Origin: Peptococcaceae bacterium
GTDB lineage: Bacteria > Bacillota > Desulfitobacteriia > Desulfitobacteriales > Syntrophobotulaceae
Assembly: GCA_009782825.1 (NCBI GenBank)
Contig: WRII01000005.1
Location: forward strand, 19,490 to 83,489
Direction of reading: 5' to 3'
Length of the DNA stretch: 64,000 nucleotides
Part shown: positions 52,696 through 63,915 of the stretch, in pieces
Layout of the letters: the number at the start of each line of letters is the position of its first letter
Position numbering within the stretch: position 1 is the first letter of the stretch
Position numbers and translations under genes: made by a program
The notes under the pieces: model-generated
The model's database searches: none
What the model was told of the DNA's origin: nothing
What the model saw: only the letters and a program-made list of their open reading frames with translations

Positions 52696-54387
52696 CTAAC
52701 TCTCCAAAATCATCTCATCCAGTCCCATCCCCGGCGGCACCATCGGCACCACATCCTCTTCCGGAGGAATCAACACCTCCACAAGCACAGGGCCCGGCGT
52801 ATTCAAGGCCTCACGCACCACAGCATCCATATCCTCTTTCGCATCCAGGCGCAGAGCCGTACACCCCATAGCCCGGGCAAGCGCCACAAAATCCGCCTTC
52901 GTCTCAAACCGCGTATGAGCATAGTGCCGGTTAAAAAATTTACGCTGCCATTGAGCCACCATACCCAGATACCCATTATTCAGCAAAAAAACCTTAATAG
53001 GCAGCCCCAAATCAGCCGCCGTCATCAACTCCTGACAAGTCATCATAAACCCGCCGTCGCCGCAAAAACACACAACCTGGCTCTCAGGCCTGCCCACATG
53101 AGCGCCTATCGCCGCCGGCACCCCATACCCCATGGTCCCCAGGCCCCCCGACGTCACAAAACTCCGCGGCAAACAAAAATCAAAAAACTGCGCCGTCCAC
53201 ATCTGATGCTGCCCCACATCCGTGACCACAATCGCCTGTCCCTGAGTCACTTCAGCAACTTTAGCAATAACCGCCTGGGGCAAAACCGCCTCCGCCTCCC
53301 GATCATAACTCATCGGACATTCAGCCCGCCAGCCCGCCAAACGCTCCTTCCACGCCGCCACACCCGTGTGCCACACCTCAGAAGGCTGCGTCCGCATCTT
53401 GCGGCTCAGCGCCGCCAGCGACCAGCGCAGATCCCCCAACACCTGCAGATCCGCCCGGACATTTTTATTAATCTCCGCAGCATCAATATCGAAGTGAACA
53501 ATCTTCGCCCGAGGCGCAAATTTATTCAGAGCCCCCGTCACCCGGTCATCAAAACGCACCCCAACCCCTACCAGCAAATCCGTCTCTATCGTCGCCATAT
53601 TGCCCACATAGGTTCCATGCATGCCAATCATACCAAAAAAGTTAGGATCACTGCTGGGCACACTGCCCAACCCCATAAGGCTTGCTACAGCCGGAATCCC
53701 CGTATAAGAAACCACCTCACGCATCACTTCCGACACCCCACTCAGATTCACTCCGCCACCCACAAAAAACAGCGGTTTCTCCGCCTGGGCCAGAAGCTCA
53801 CACGCACCCTCCACATCCGCCTCACACCCCGCAAAAACAGGATGATAGCCGCGCATACTCAGCGCATCCGGATAAAAGAAATCAATCTCCTGGGTAAAAA
53901 TATCCTTAGCCATATCAATCAGCACAGGCCCCGGCCGACCCGTCTGGGCAATATAAAAAGCTTCTTTGAAGACACGGGGAATATCCTTCGCGTTTTTCAC
54001 CAAGTAGTTGTGTTTCGTAATCGGCGTCGTAATCCCCCAGATATCCGCCTCCTGAAAAGAATCCCGGCCAATCAGCGACACAAAAACCTGCCCCGTGAGA
54101 ATCACCAAAGGACTGGAATCCATATGAGCCGCCGCAATCCCCGTAATCAAGTTAGTCGCCCCCGGCCCCGACGTAGCCAGGCACACCCCAACCTTCCCCG
54201 TCACCCGCGCATAAGCATCCGCAGCGTGAATCGCCCCCTGCTCATGCCTGGGCAAAATATGAGGAAACTCATTCGTATACAGCGCATCATACAGAGGGAG
54301 AACCGAGCCCCCCGGATAGCCAAAAAGCAGCTCCACCTGTTCATTTTTCAAGCATTCAACAATCGCCTGAGCCCCTGTTATCTTCAT
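52696..54387 (-). CDS. ilvB: acetolactate synthase large (catalytic) subunit
   Basis: The 563-residue TPP enzyme condenses two pyruvates, or pyruvate and 2-oxobutyrate. The catalytic glutamate is in PRHEQGAIHAADAYARVTGK (about 48), the TPP-binding motif is FCGDGGFMMTCQELMTAADLGLPIKVFLLNN, and GGLGTMGYGVPAAIGA is in the usual place. Length is normal. It is the first gene of an ilvBN operon. Upstream, four short GGGGAGAC-like copies and a GTACA-GGAGAC-TGTAC hairpin (54419-54434) lie before the start; no T-box is visible in the short gap. Confidence 0.95.
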   Translation of the reverse strand: MKITGAQAIVECLKNEQVELLFGYPGGSVLPLYDALYTNEFPHILPRHEQGAIHAADAYARVTGKVGVCLATSGPGATNLITGIAAAHMDSSPLVILTGQVFVSLIGRDSFQEADIWGITTPITKHNYLVKNAKDIPRVFKEAFYIAQTGRPGPVLIDMAKDIFTQEIDFFYPDALSMRGYHPVFAGCEADVEGACELLAQAEKPLFFVGGGVNLSGVSEVMREVVSYTGIPAVASLMGLGSVPSSDPNFFGMIGMHGTYVGNMATIETDLLVGVGVRFDDRVTGALNKFAPRAKIVHFDIDAAEINKNVRADLQVLGDLRWSLAALSRKMRTQPSEVWHTGVAAWKERLAGWRAECPMSYDREAEAVLPQAVIAKVAEVTQGQAIVVTDVGQHQMWTAQFFDFCLPRSFVTSGGLGTMGYGVPAAIGAHVGRPESQVVCFCGDGGFMMTCQELMTAADLGLPIKVFLLNNGYLGMVAQWQRKFFNRHYAHTRFETKADFVALARAMGCTALRLDAKEDMDAVVREALNTPGPVLVEVLIPPEEDVVPMVPPGMGLDEMILES

Positions 54388-54462
54388 CTGTCGTCTCCCC
54401 TTTACAATCTCCCTTTACGTACAGTCTCCTGTACATATAGTCAGTCTCCCCTGATGCTCAAT

Positions 54463-55560
54463 TCAATTTGACTTGCTCAATTTAGGCTGACCTAATTTCT
54501 TAAATTCTATGACAAACTGACTGGAAATGAAAATCGATGAATACATCCCCACAGCAGCCCCAATAATCATCGCTAAAGAAAAAGTCTTCGTCGATTCCCC
54601 CCCCAAGAAAAATATAGCGAAAAGCGCCAGCAGCACCACAACTCCCGTATTAATTGAGCGCGCCATAGTTTGCCACAAAGATTGATCCACCAGATCTTCG
54701 AAAGACCCCCCCTTCTTCTGCAACCCCTCATTCTCGCGAATGCGGTCAAAAATAACAACTTTATCATTAATGGAATACCCAAACACCGTCAACACACCCG
54801 CAATAAACGACGGATCAATCTCCCATCGTATAAGGGAAAAAATCCCAATCGTGATCAGAATATCATGCAACAAGGCTAAAACACCCGCGCACGCAAAGTT
54901 GAATTTAAAGCGGAAGGCCATATATCCCAGCATCAGAACACAAGCAATAATCAAGGCAATAAGAGCCCCTTGCAGCAATTCTTGACCAATTGTAGGCCCC
55001 ACTGTGGATTCCTGAATGGTGCCAGGATCAATAGGTCCAATCTTTTCCTCAAGAGCCGCCCGCAATGCTTTGATCTCCTCAGGATTCAATTCACTCGTCC
55101 GAATAATAACCCGACCCCTATCAACAGCAGGCTGAACCTGAGATGATGTAACCACAGAAGCAATGGCATCAGACACAACCTGCTGAGAAGGAGTGTCCAT
55201 ATCCAGAAAAGTCACAGAAATCATAGTCCCTTGGGTAAACGCCATCCCTAAGTTCAGAAACGGTTTCTGCACAACCAAAGACACAGCACTGATTAAGATC
55301 AGAAGCGCCGACACCGCAAACCAAATCTTGCGCTTGGCTACGATATTGAAATAAAAACGATATCTCTTTTTGACATCCTCATAGGTTACAATCCCGGCAG
55401 AAGGACCCTTCCGGGAATCCGGCGCCCCACCGGCAGCGCCCGCAGTTTGCTGCCCGATTTTTGCCGCGTCGGCAGCACCGGTGCCGCCTGCCCCAGCCGG
55501 CTTACCCTGCTTCTGGCTCAACTTGGCACTGTTACCGTATCTGCGTTGTCGTTTTGCCAT
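54463..55560 (-). CDS. secF: protein translocase subunit SecF
   Basis: The start at 55560 has GGAGGG upstream and overlaps the secD stop by one base (TAATG). The 365 residues carry a Gly/Ala-rich N-terminal extension of about 70 residues, then the first membrane helix, the periplasmic-type loop and five further helices with FGYSINDKVVIFDRIRENE and the GGESTKTFSLAMIIGAAVGMYSSIFISSQ ending. SecF and SecD use the proton gradient to pull exported proteins. The extension (GNSAKLSQKQGKPAGAGGTGAADAAK) is unusual and probably disordered. Confidence 0.93.
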   Translation of the reverse strand: MAKRQRRYGNSAKLSQKQGKPAGAGGTGAADAAKIGQQTAGAAGGAPDSRKGPSAGIVTYEDVKKRYRFYFNIVAKRKIWFAVSALLILISAVSLVVQKPFLNLGMAFTQGTMISVTFLDMDTPSQQVVSDAIASVVTSSQVQPAVDRGRVIIRTSELNPEEIKALRAALEEKIGPIDPGTIQESTVGPTIGQELLQGALIALIIACVLMLGYMAFRFKFNFACAGVLALLHDILITIGIFSLIRWEIDPSFIAGVLTVFGYSINDKVVIFDRIRENEGLQKKGGSFEDLVDQSLWQTMARSINTGVVVLLALFAIFFLGGESTKTFSLAMIIGAAVGMYSSIFISSQFVIEFKKLGQPKLSKSN

Positions 55561-57038
55561 TACGCTTCCCTCCTCCTTCTTACACCAAGCCACCACGTAT
55601 TCAATTTGTGATTCACCCCAACCACCCAGCGCATAATGAGCCTGGTGAAGGTTACCGCGGTAAACAAGCTGACAACAATCCCAATGATCAGCGTCACAGC
55701 AAATCCTCTGATGCTGGACGACCCAATGACCAGCAGGGCCAACGCGGCAAAAATCGTGGTGATATTGGAGTCAAATACCGTCAGAAACGCCCGGCTGAAT
55801 CCGGCGTCAACAGCAGCCCGCAGGGATTTTCCAAAAGCAATCTCTTCTTTGATACGCTCAAAGACAATAATATTCAAGTCCACAGCCATAGCCACAGCCA
55901 GCACGAAACCGGCAATCCCCGTCAGGGTCAGAACCACGCCAAAAGCCTTCAGCACCCACAGAACAATAATCGCAAACATGACTAAAGCAAACGAGGCCAC
56001 CACTCCCTGCAAGCGATAATAGATCACCATAAAAACTATGATCAGAATAAGCGCCACCAGACAAGCCATCAAGCTCTTGTTCATGGAATCCGCGCCCAAT
56101 TGGGCGCCAACCTGCTGTTTCTCCATAATTTCCATACTGACAGGCAGAGCCCCGGATTCAATCAACGCCGCCATTTCGGCGGCCTCTGCCTTGGTGGCAT
56201 AGCCGGTTATTTCCCCCTGGCCTTGTAGAATAGGCTGATTGACAAGAGGCGCCTGAAGAAACTCTTCATCAAGATAGATGGAAATCTTTTTGTTCAAATA
56301 CTTCGTCGTAATATCCCCAAACAACCCGGCTCCCGCCGTGTTGAATTCGAAATTCACAACATAAGCACTACGGCCTTGAGTAGGATCCGTTGCCGCTGCT
56401 GAAGCTTTATTCAAATATTCTCCATCCATAAGTATATCACTGCTTATCAGTTTATCGGTAACTCTCCCCTGTTCAACTCTAAAAACCGTACCGCTTTCGT
56501 CTCTCACATTCCCTCTTTCAAGGACTTTTGCTTGGGTGATACCGTTTTCAATGGCATCAAACATGACTATATTGTTTTCGACTCGAACCGCGGCCTCGTT
56601 TTTAACATCAACACCCCTTTGAAATACATCACTTGTGACGGTTTCCAAAGTATCGTAGCGAAACGTCAATTTCGCTGTAGCTCTCAGAATCTCCACAGCC
56701 TTCTCCGGATCGGTAGTCCCGGCTATCTCCACAATGATACGATTGCGCGCTGTATCCAGCTGAATCGACGGCTCAGACACACCCAGGCTGTTCACACGCC
56801 TTTCAATAACCGTCCGGGCTTTTTTCAGATCGTCTTCCGTCACCGGCGTCCCGTCGGCTTTCTCCTTAGCCTCCAGCGCCAGATGAACGCCGCCTCTCAG
56901 ATCCAAACCCAGTGGTAAGCTTAGATCCACACCCAGAAACCTACTTTCAGGATTCCCTAAATACTGGTAGGAAAAGAACGCTAAAGCCCCAACCACAATG
57001 ACAACAGCGGCTAGTTTTAGCACATTTAGTTTATTCAT
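55560..57038 (-). CDS. secD: protein translocase subunit SecD
   Basis: I start at MNKLNVLKLAAVVIVVG (57038), with GGAGGG upstream. The 492-residue protein shows LGLDLRGGVHLALEA, a SecD signature, the long extracellular P1 region (VERRVNSLGVSEPSIQ, NRIIVEIAGTTDPEKA), and a C-terminal block of six helices with AVDLNIIVFERIKEEIAFGKS. secD, secF and yajC are on one strand in the order yajC-secD-secF, the usual export cluster. Confidence 0.95.
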   Translation of the reverse strand: MNKLNVLKLAAVVIVVGALAFFSYQYLGNPESRFLGVDLSLPLGLDLRGGVHLALEAKEKADGTPVTEDDLKKARTVIERRVNSLGVSEPSIQLDTARNRIIVEIAGTTDPEKAVEILRATAKLTFRYDTLETVTSDVFQRGVDVKNEAAVRVENNIVMFDAIENGITQAKVLERGNVRDESGTVFRVEQGRVTDKLISSDILMDGEYLNKASAAATDPTQGRSAYVVNFEFNTAGAGLFGDITTKYLNKKISIYLDEEFLQAPLVNQPILQGQGEITGYATKAEAAEMAALIESGALPVSMEIMEKQQVGAQLGADSMNKSLMACLVALILIIVFMVIYYRLQGVVASFALVMFAIIVLWVLKAFGVVLTLTGIAGFVLAVAMAVDLNIIVFERIKEEIAFGKSLRAAVDAGFSRAFLTVFDSNITTIFAALALLVIGSSSIRGFAVTLIIGIVVSLFTAVTFTRLIMRWVVGVNHKLNTWWLGVRRRREA

Positions 57039-57156
57039 ACGCTTTTGACCCTCCTCATACCCTATGTTCGTGATACCTTTGATGTTAGAAGAAACCTCCA
57101 TAATGTCTAAAATACGGAGGTTTATCTATCAACTTCGAAGGTATCAAGTGCACTCC

Positions 57157-57696
57157 CTAACCCTTAGATTTTGCTTTACTGTTCTCTTCCTGACCATTCT
57201 CTTCCGGACTATCCTCTTGACGATTGTCTTCCTGGCTGTCTTTTTCCTGGCTATCCTTTTCCTGGCTATCTTTGCCTCCCTGAGTTTCTTCTTTTTTGTT
57301 GGATTGAGCTCCCTTCTTATTGAGCTTCTTTCTTCTCTTTTTCTCCGCAATCTCTTCATCTGTAAGGAAGTCGTCATCATCGTCATCAAATTCCTGAACC
57401 AACTTCTTAGTTCCGGTTCCCGAAGATCCCGCTTCGTTAGGATCTACAATTGTCCGGATGGCATCTTTGGAAAACTCCATTTCAGTCCGATCAGACACCT
57501 TGAGCACAACAGTCGTGTCCTTAACTCGCGATATGGTACCGTGGACACCGCCTATTGTAATGACTTTATCATTAGTGCGCAGGCTGTCCATGCGCCTTTG
57601 ATGCTCCTCCCGCTGCTTCTTCTGTGGCCGGAAAAACATAAAATACATGATAGCAATAAGCCCAACAACGAACATTAACATAGTCGTAAGATCCAT
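57157..57696 (-). CDS. yajC: preprotein translocase subunit YajC with long charged tail
   Basis: ATG 57696 has AAGGGGGA upstream. The 179-residue product has the YajC core: membrane helix MLMFVVGLIAIMYFMFFRPQKKQREE and RTNDKVITIGGVHGTISRVKDTTVVLKV. YajC is normally about 90-110 residues; here a tail of about 80 follows, with DDDDDDFLTDEEIAEKKRRKK and a repeat of DSQEKDSQEKDSQED. The tail is strongly charged and likely disordered. It is associated with SecDF. Confidence 0.88.
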   Translation of the reverse strand: MDLTTMLMFVVGLIAIMYFMFFRPQKKQREEHQRRMDSLRTNDKVITIGGVHGTISRVKDTTVVLKVSDRTEMEFSKDAIRTIVDPNEAGSSGTGTKKLVQEFDDDDDDFLTDEEIAEKKRRKKLNKKGAQSNKKEETQGGKDSQEKDSQEKDSQEDNRQEDSPEENGQEENSKAKSKG

Positions 57697-57851
57697 TTTG
57701 TATCCCCCTTCTTGAGCAAACAGGCTCTTTAAATTAGACTCTATATCCTTCCTTGGGGGCATGTCCTCCCCAAGACCTGATTGTCCTTGTAAGTATATCA
57801 CAGGGCGGCTAATAGCCGCAAGGAGCCAAGAGTCAGAAAGTCAGAATGCCT

Positions 57852-60146
<2,295 letters not shown>

Positions 60147-60150
<4 letters not shown>

Positions 60151-60545
60151 AGCACCTTCCCGTAAATCATTTTCAAAAAGTCCATTGGAGTCAATATCTC
60201 TGCATCATCAGGAAAATGCTTGAGATTCCCTGTAATAAGTTTGGCGCAGCAATGCTTCGCGACCTCATAGAATTTTTTGTCATCCTCATCAATGAAAGAC
60301 ATATCAATCGGCATAGGAACAACAGAGACCCCGGAGGTCTCGATGATACTCATCAAAGCCAAAACCTCTGCAGAAGAAAATTTGAAATGCGGTCGCAATA
60401 AAACAGTTTGATATTCAACCAAAACCCGCGAATCAAAGCAGGGCTTAATCTTCCTATTCAACAGCAAATCCAAAACCTTCTTTGGATTCCCATTCTTCGA
60501 CCACAATGCGGACACAAGAACATGTGTATCAATTACAACTAGCAT
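60147..60545 (-). CDS. PIN-domain toxin
   Basis: The 132 residues form a complete PIN fold: [27 protein letters not shown] (first acidic residue), [45 protein letters not shown], with acidic residues suited to a metal-dependent RNase. This subgroup is the 'putative toxin component, PIN family'. It overlaps the antitoxin gene by 7 bp upstream and queA by four bases downstream, so queA translation may depend on it. Confidence 0.88.
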
Positions 60546-60823
60546 CCCCGCATCTCCTCACGAGCGGCTTCTATCTCTCTGTTAATATCATCATCAGACA
60601 TAAAACCAGCCGCGGCCGCTTTTTGCCGCATATTATTCACGGCGATCATTGCCTGAGCCTGTTTAATGGCAAATAGTATTTCTTCAAAATTTCCGTTAGA
60701 AATATCCAGCATCAACGCTGTAGGTTTTCCGTTATTTGTGATCACCACCTCACCATCTTGGGATAAACTATCCCAGATGTTTTTTGGAATGGTTCTTAAA
60801 TCGCGAACAGTGTAAAAATTCAA
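60539..60823 (-). CDS. Phd/YefM-type antitoxin
   Basis: The 94 residues have the Phd/YefM DNA-binding start VRDLRTIPKNIWDSLSQDGEVVITNNGKPTALMLDI, followed by a helical, Ala-rich toxin-binding tail ending [18 protein letters not shown]. It precedes and overlaps the PIN toxin by 7 bp. It probably represses its own promoter at the palindrome TTGACA-N6-TGTCAA (60987-61004). Heptad repeat copy 4 lies in its leader. Confidence 0.88.
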   Translation of the reverse strand: MNFYTVRDLRTIPKNIWDSLSQDGEVVITNNGKPTALMLDISNGNFEEILFAIKQAQAMIAVNNMRQKAAAAGFMSDDDINREIEAAREEMRGC

Positions 60824-60837
60824 TCATGTCCCTCCTA

Positions 60838-60931
60838 ACGCGGGCTACGCCCGCAAGTGGTCAGTGATCAGTGGTTAGTGGTCAGTATTGGATTTTCTTA
60901 TTTTTTATGGACGCTTCGCGTCTGTAAGTTG
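60838..60931 (+). repeat. two-hairpin/heptad intergenic repeat, copy 4 (4 heptads)
   Basis: GCGGGCTACGCCCGC, four 7-bp units (AGTGGTC, AGTGATC, AGTGGTT, AGTGGTC), ATTGGATTTTCTTA and GACGCTTCGCGTC. It sits between the predicted antitoxin promoter and start codon, in reverse orientation to that gene, so it is transcribed into the antitoxin leader. Confidence 0.85.
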
Positions 60932-60975
60932 CTAACCATCGCGCACCGAATGTGTGTATTTATTTGTGCAATAAT

Positions 60976-61004
60976 AATATACACACTTGACATCTAATTG
61001 TCAA
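60976..61004 (-). promoter_or_regulatory. toxin-antitoxin promoter with operator palindrome
   Basis: On the minus strand TTGACA (61004-60999), 17 bp and TATATT (60981-60976). TTGACA-ATTAGA-TGTCAA is a 6+6 inverted repeat overlapping the -35 box, a suitable site for an autoregulating Phd-type antitoxin. Confidence 0.7.
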
Positions 61005-61023
61005 CAAAATCCTCTCATCGCTC

Positions 61024-61692
61024 TCATCGCACAATCCGAACCTCAATTTTTTCCTTCATCGCCTCATCAATGATCATCCGGCCCCCCTTTTTCTCATTAT
61101 AAATATAGTTCACAACCTCTTCAATAGTCACAATGGGGTACACCGGCGCCCCAAACTTATGTTGAATTTCCTGAATCGCTGTTCTCTCCAACTCCCCTCT
61201 TTCCATCCTGTCCACAGAAACAATAATGGCTTGAACATGAATATCGGCGATACTTTTTAAAATACCCATGCTTTCCGTGATGGAAAGCCCAGCTGTAATC
61301 ACATCCTCTACAATGACAATATTATCCCCGTCTTGGGGGGTATAGCCCACAATCAGCCCCCCTTCGCCATGGTCTTTAACCTCTTTGCGATTGAAGCTGT
61401 AATGCAGATTCTTTCCGTACAGGTTCTGCATCGCTACCGTGGTAGCCACAGCCAAAGGAATTCCTTTATAAGAAGGGCCATAAATGGTCTGAATATCCGC
61501 CGGAACATACTCTTCAATACAATTCGCATAAAAATGCCCTAATTTTTCAATCCCTTGGCCATCATTGTAAAATCCCGTATTGATAAAATAGGGGGTCTCT
61601 CTGCCGCTCTTCGTCATGAAGCTGCCAAATCTTAAAACGTTCGAGGCCAGCATGAATTCAATAAAGTCTTTTTTGGAGTCTTGCAGGATCAT
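61024..61692 (-). CDS. pyrE: orotate phosphoribosyltransferase
   Basis: A 222-residue type I phosphoribosyltransferase that makes OMP from orotate. The PRPP-binding motif is NIVIVEDVITAGLSITESMG; FGSFMTKSGRETPYFINTG at the start is a PyrE signature, and GPSYKGIPLAVATTVAM and FNRKEVKDHGEGG are the expected loops. No other pyrimidine genes are near, so it is a solitary pyrE. Confidence 0.93.
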   Translation of the reverse strand: MILQDSKKDFIEFMLASNVLRFGSFMTKSGRETPYFINTGFYNDGQGIEKLGHFYANCIEEYVPADIQTIYGPSYKGIPLAVATTVAMQNLYGKNLHYSFNRKEVKDHGEGGLIVGYTPQDGDNIVIVEDVITAGLSITESMGILKSIADIHVQAIIVSVDRMERGELERTAIQEIQHKFGAPVYPIVTIEEVVNYIYNEKKGGRMIIDEAMKEKIEVRIVR

Positions 61693-61728
61693 GGCCTGTA
61701 CTCATTCCTTTCCGCAATAGATAAAAAA

Positions 61729-63132
61729 CTACCGCCCAAATTGAAACTCTTCAAAGTGAAGCCCCGCCACACACATGCCGTTGCTTTTCGGATTCTTCCC
61801 CGCATCTGCTCCCCTCCAACGTTTTGATATATCCTTCAACAGGGTATCCCGCATGGGCTTGGGCCCGCAGAAATATATATCCACCAGGGCTTTTTCGAGT
61901 GGAGCTTCAGTGTGGAGCCTATCGCCTTTAATCCCTTTAAGATACTTCTCCATTTTCTCAACAGTTAAAAACCCCTGTTGGGTATCATCTATGAGATGCA
62001 TGCGCAAATTACTTTTCTTTAAAGCCCTCATTTCATCAAGGTACGCCCCTTCTTCCTCTCCGTGATACGCATAAAAGAAATCAATGGAAAAGTCCTCCGG
62101 GATATCCGCCAGATAGAAGCTCCTAAACGGTGTCACGCCAATACCCCCGGCAATCCAGACTTGACGCGGGCCGCCTGTTGTATAGTCAAACATGCCATGA
62201 GGCGCCGTGACAGCGAATTCATCACCAGTTTTGACCGCGGTGATCATCTTGGCAGTATGGTCGCCCAAGTTTTTCACTGTAAACTGTATCCCTGCATCTG
62301 CAGTGTGCACACCCTCTTGCTGCGCGCTGCTTTGCGGTGCTCCGTTCAGAGTAAAAGGATGCGAAGGAAATCTTATGTTCTTCCCAGGAAATTTCACAAA
62401 TGTAAATTGCCCCGGCTTGTAGATCATCCCCTTACCTATCGCTCTCCCGGTGATTTCCACTGTCTCTTTGGCAACGCTTTGAACACCGGACACCTTGTAC
62501 CGATAGGGAAACGCGATTTTTTCATAAAGAAAAATGCTATAAACAGCTGATACAATTCCGATCACATTCACACAATTTAGCCAGATACTGAAAGGAGAAA
62601 CATCAAAAGCCCCATAAGATGACGAGCCATAATAATGCAGCACTCCAAACACATAAGGCAAAACCATGATTTTATGAAGGGTTTTCCATCTCTCATAATT
62701 CATTCTCTTCGCCACAAGCGCCAGAAGAATCAGCACAACAAACAAGGCTAAACAAGGCCCTCCAATATGGACAAGCGGACTCTCATGAACAGGGACTGCC
62801 GCCCACTCGGCCCCGCGCCCAGGCCCCTGTCCAGGCCCCTGTCCATGCCGACCTATATTCAGCGTTACAAGATGTGCAACAGCCAGGCCAAGAGAGGTAA
62901 TCCCCAGCCATTTATGGGCAATGTAGGCTTTGTCCAGACCATTAAAAAGGCTGTTAAGGGGGCAATGACGTGTGGAAATGTAATTCGCGCAGGCAAATCC
63001 CACAAGCGCGAATGCCCCCAAAAGCTGCGAAAACTGCTTCAAAAGAGAAGTGGTGTAAAAGGGCATCGTCGTAAGCCAGCATACGGCGGTAATCAAGGCA
63101 ATCACCCCTAATGCAATATTGCCTCTTTTCAT
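61729..63132 (-). CDS. ferric reductase-like transmembrane flavoprotein (NAD(P)H oxidoreductase)
   Basis: I start at MKRGNIALGVIALITAV (63132), with GGAAGGA upstream; 467 residues. The first half has about six membrane helices with histidines (YIAHKWLGITSLGLAVAHLV, ERWKTLHKIMVLPYVFGVLHYYG) suited to bis-heme binding, as in ferric reductases. The second half is a ferredoxin-NADP reductase fold: FPSHPFTLNGAP for FAD, IAGGIGVTPFRSFYLADI for NAD(P), and FCGPKPMRDTLLKDI at the end. It moves electrons from NAD(P)H across the membrane; the acceptor is unknown. It ends 36 bp before the pyrE start on the same strand. Confidence 0.85.
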   Translation of the reverse strand: MKRGNIALGVIALITAVCWLTTMPFYTTSLLKQFSQLLGAFALVGFACANYISTRHCPLNSLFNGLDKAYIAHKWLGITSLGLAVAHLVTLNIGRHGQGPGQGPGRGAEWAAVPVHESPLVHIGGPCLALFVVLILLALVAKRMNYERWKTLHKIMVLPYVFGVLHYYGSSSYGAFDVSPFSIWLNCVNVIGIVSAVYSIFLYEKIAFPYRYKVSGVQSVAKETVEITGRAIGKGMIYKPGQFTFVKFPGKNIRFPSHPFTLNGAPQSSAQQEGVHTADAGIQFTVKNLGDHTAKMITAVKTGDEFAVTAPHGMFDYTTGGPRQVWIAGGIGVTPFRSFYLADIPEDFSIDFFYAYHGEEEGAYLDEMRALKKSNLRMHLIDDTQQGFLTVEKMEKYLKGIKGDRLHTEAPLEKALVDIYFCGPKPMRDTLLKDISKRWRGADAGKNPKSNGMCVAGLHFEEFQFGR

Positions 63133-63321
63133 GTATGTACGTCCTTCCTTTCCCTTCGTTATGCAAATCCATCGGTTTTCTGCTGTTATTGTAGCATAAT
63201 TCGTTTTCAAAATCCATTATTTACAGGGGTTAACAAGTTTGGTCAGCTTGGAAAACTCACTGGGCCTTAGGGCTATCATATCCGCATGTATAAGTTTTGA
63301 CTTGTTCCGTGGTCGGTCTTT
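63133..63321. other. intergenic with a decayed short frame
   Basis: Apart from the promoter region of the reductase gene, only a 22-codon frame (63325-63257, minus) is seen, starting MKRPTTEQVKTYTCGY. It overlaps the preceding small frame by ATGA and looks like the start of a lost gene. Confidence 0.3.
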
Positions 63322-63435
63322 TCATTTCGCCAGTTCCTTATATGTTTCAAGGTTCTGTTCAAGAAGCCGCTTTGAAATGGCGAATATATCTTCATCAGGA
63401 ATTTGTCGCTCTTGTTCCGTTTGGTGAAGTGACAT
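63322..63435 (-). CDS. 37-residue hypothetical protein
   Basis: MSLHQTEQERQIPDEDIFAI then SKRLLEQNLETYKELAK. The pattern ISxxLLEQNxETYxELAK recalls the ends of short antitoxin-like proteins found before toxin genes, and the stop overlaps the next ATG. No clear ribosome binding site. Possibly a remnant. Confidence 0.3.
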   Translation of the reverse strand: MSLHQTEQERQIPDEDIFAISKRLLEQNLETYKELAK

Positions 63436-63480
63436 TGACAAGCGGTCGAAGTGGTTGATATTTTTGGCAATACACTACAT

Positions 63481-63530
63481 AATAAGGTATGCTACTTAAG
63501 TAAAAAATAAGGTATGCTACTTAAGTAAAA
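63481..63530. repeat. exact 25-bp tandem duplication
   Basis: AATAAGGTATGCTACTTAAG and the next five bases TAAAA occur twice in a row. Each unit contains the palindrome TACTTAAGTA. Confidence 0.95.
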
Positions 63531-63771
63531 AGCCTCCTGCCTTATATTTGCTTTAGTAAATGAGACATGTCAAGTGGTAGTTATTGTAAATACCTCATAA
63601 GGGAATTGTTCAGCCATTAAGTGATGATCAAAAATACACAAACCTATTTTGATAGTATTGGAAGGGGATTAGATTCGTTCATCAAGCAGGTAAAAGCAAA
63701 CCGCAAAATCACCCCGCAAAAACACCAAACACCAAACACCAGTCGCTAACCAAAATGAATGGATTTTCTTA
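63531..63771. other. intergenic, partial match to the heptad repeat spacer
   Basis: No gene is supported. Short repeats of ACACCAAAC lie near 63720. GTCGCTAACC (63742) and GGATTTTCTTATTGAC (63761) resemble the spacer and flank of the intergenic repeat family, without heptads or hairpins. Confidence 0.35.
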
Positions 63772-63800
63772 TTGACAAACCTACGTTGCCCCTGTATCAT
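63772..63800 (+). promoter_or_regulatory. sigma-A promoter of the BlaI-type gene
   Basis: TTGACA (63772-63777), exactly 17 bp and TATCAT (63795-63800). The leader to the start codon is about 110 bp. Confidence 0.75.
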
Positions 63801-63915
63801 TTACTTAAATAGGGAACCTCTTGCTCTCTTTTGGACAGTCCATGATCGCTCAAATGACGCTTAACATACCCCTGCTGTCGGCAGTTGATTGTCGTCAGGA
63901 GTTAAGGAGAAGACC

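Noticed and set aside
52669..54471. 600-codon + strand frame opposite ilvB
   Set aside because: It is a shadow of the IlvB frame, rich in His, Pro and Arg, with no domain.
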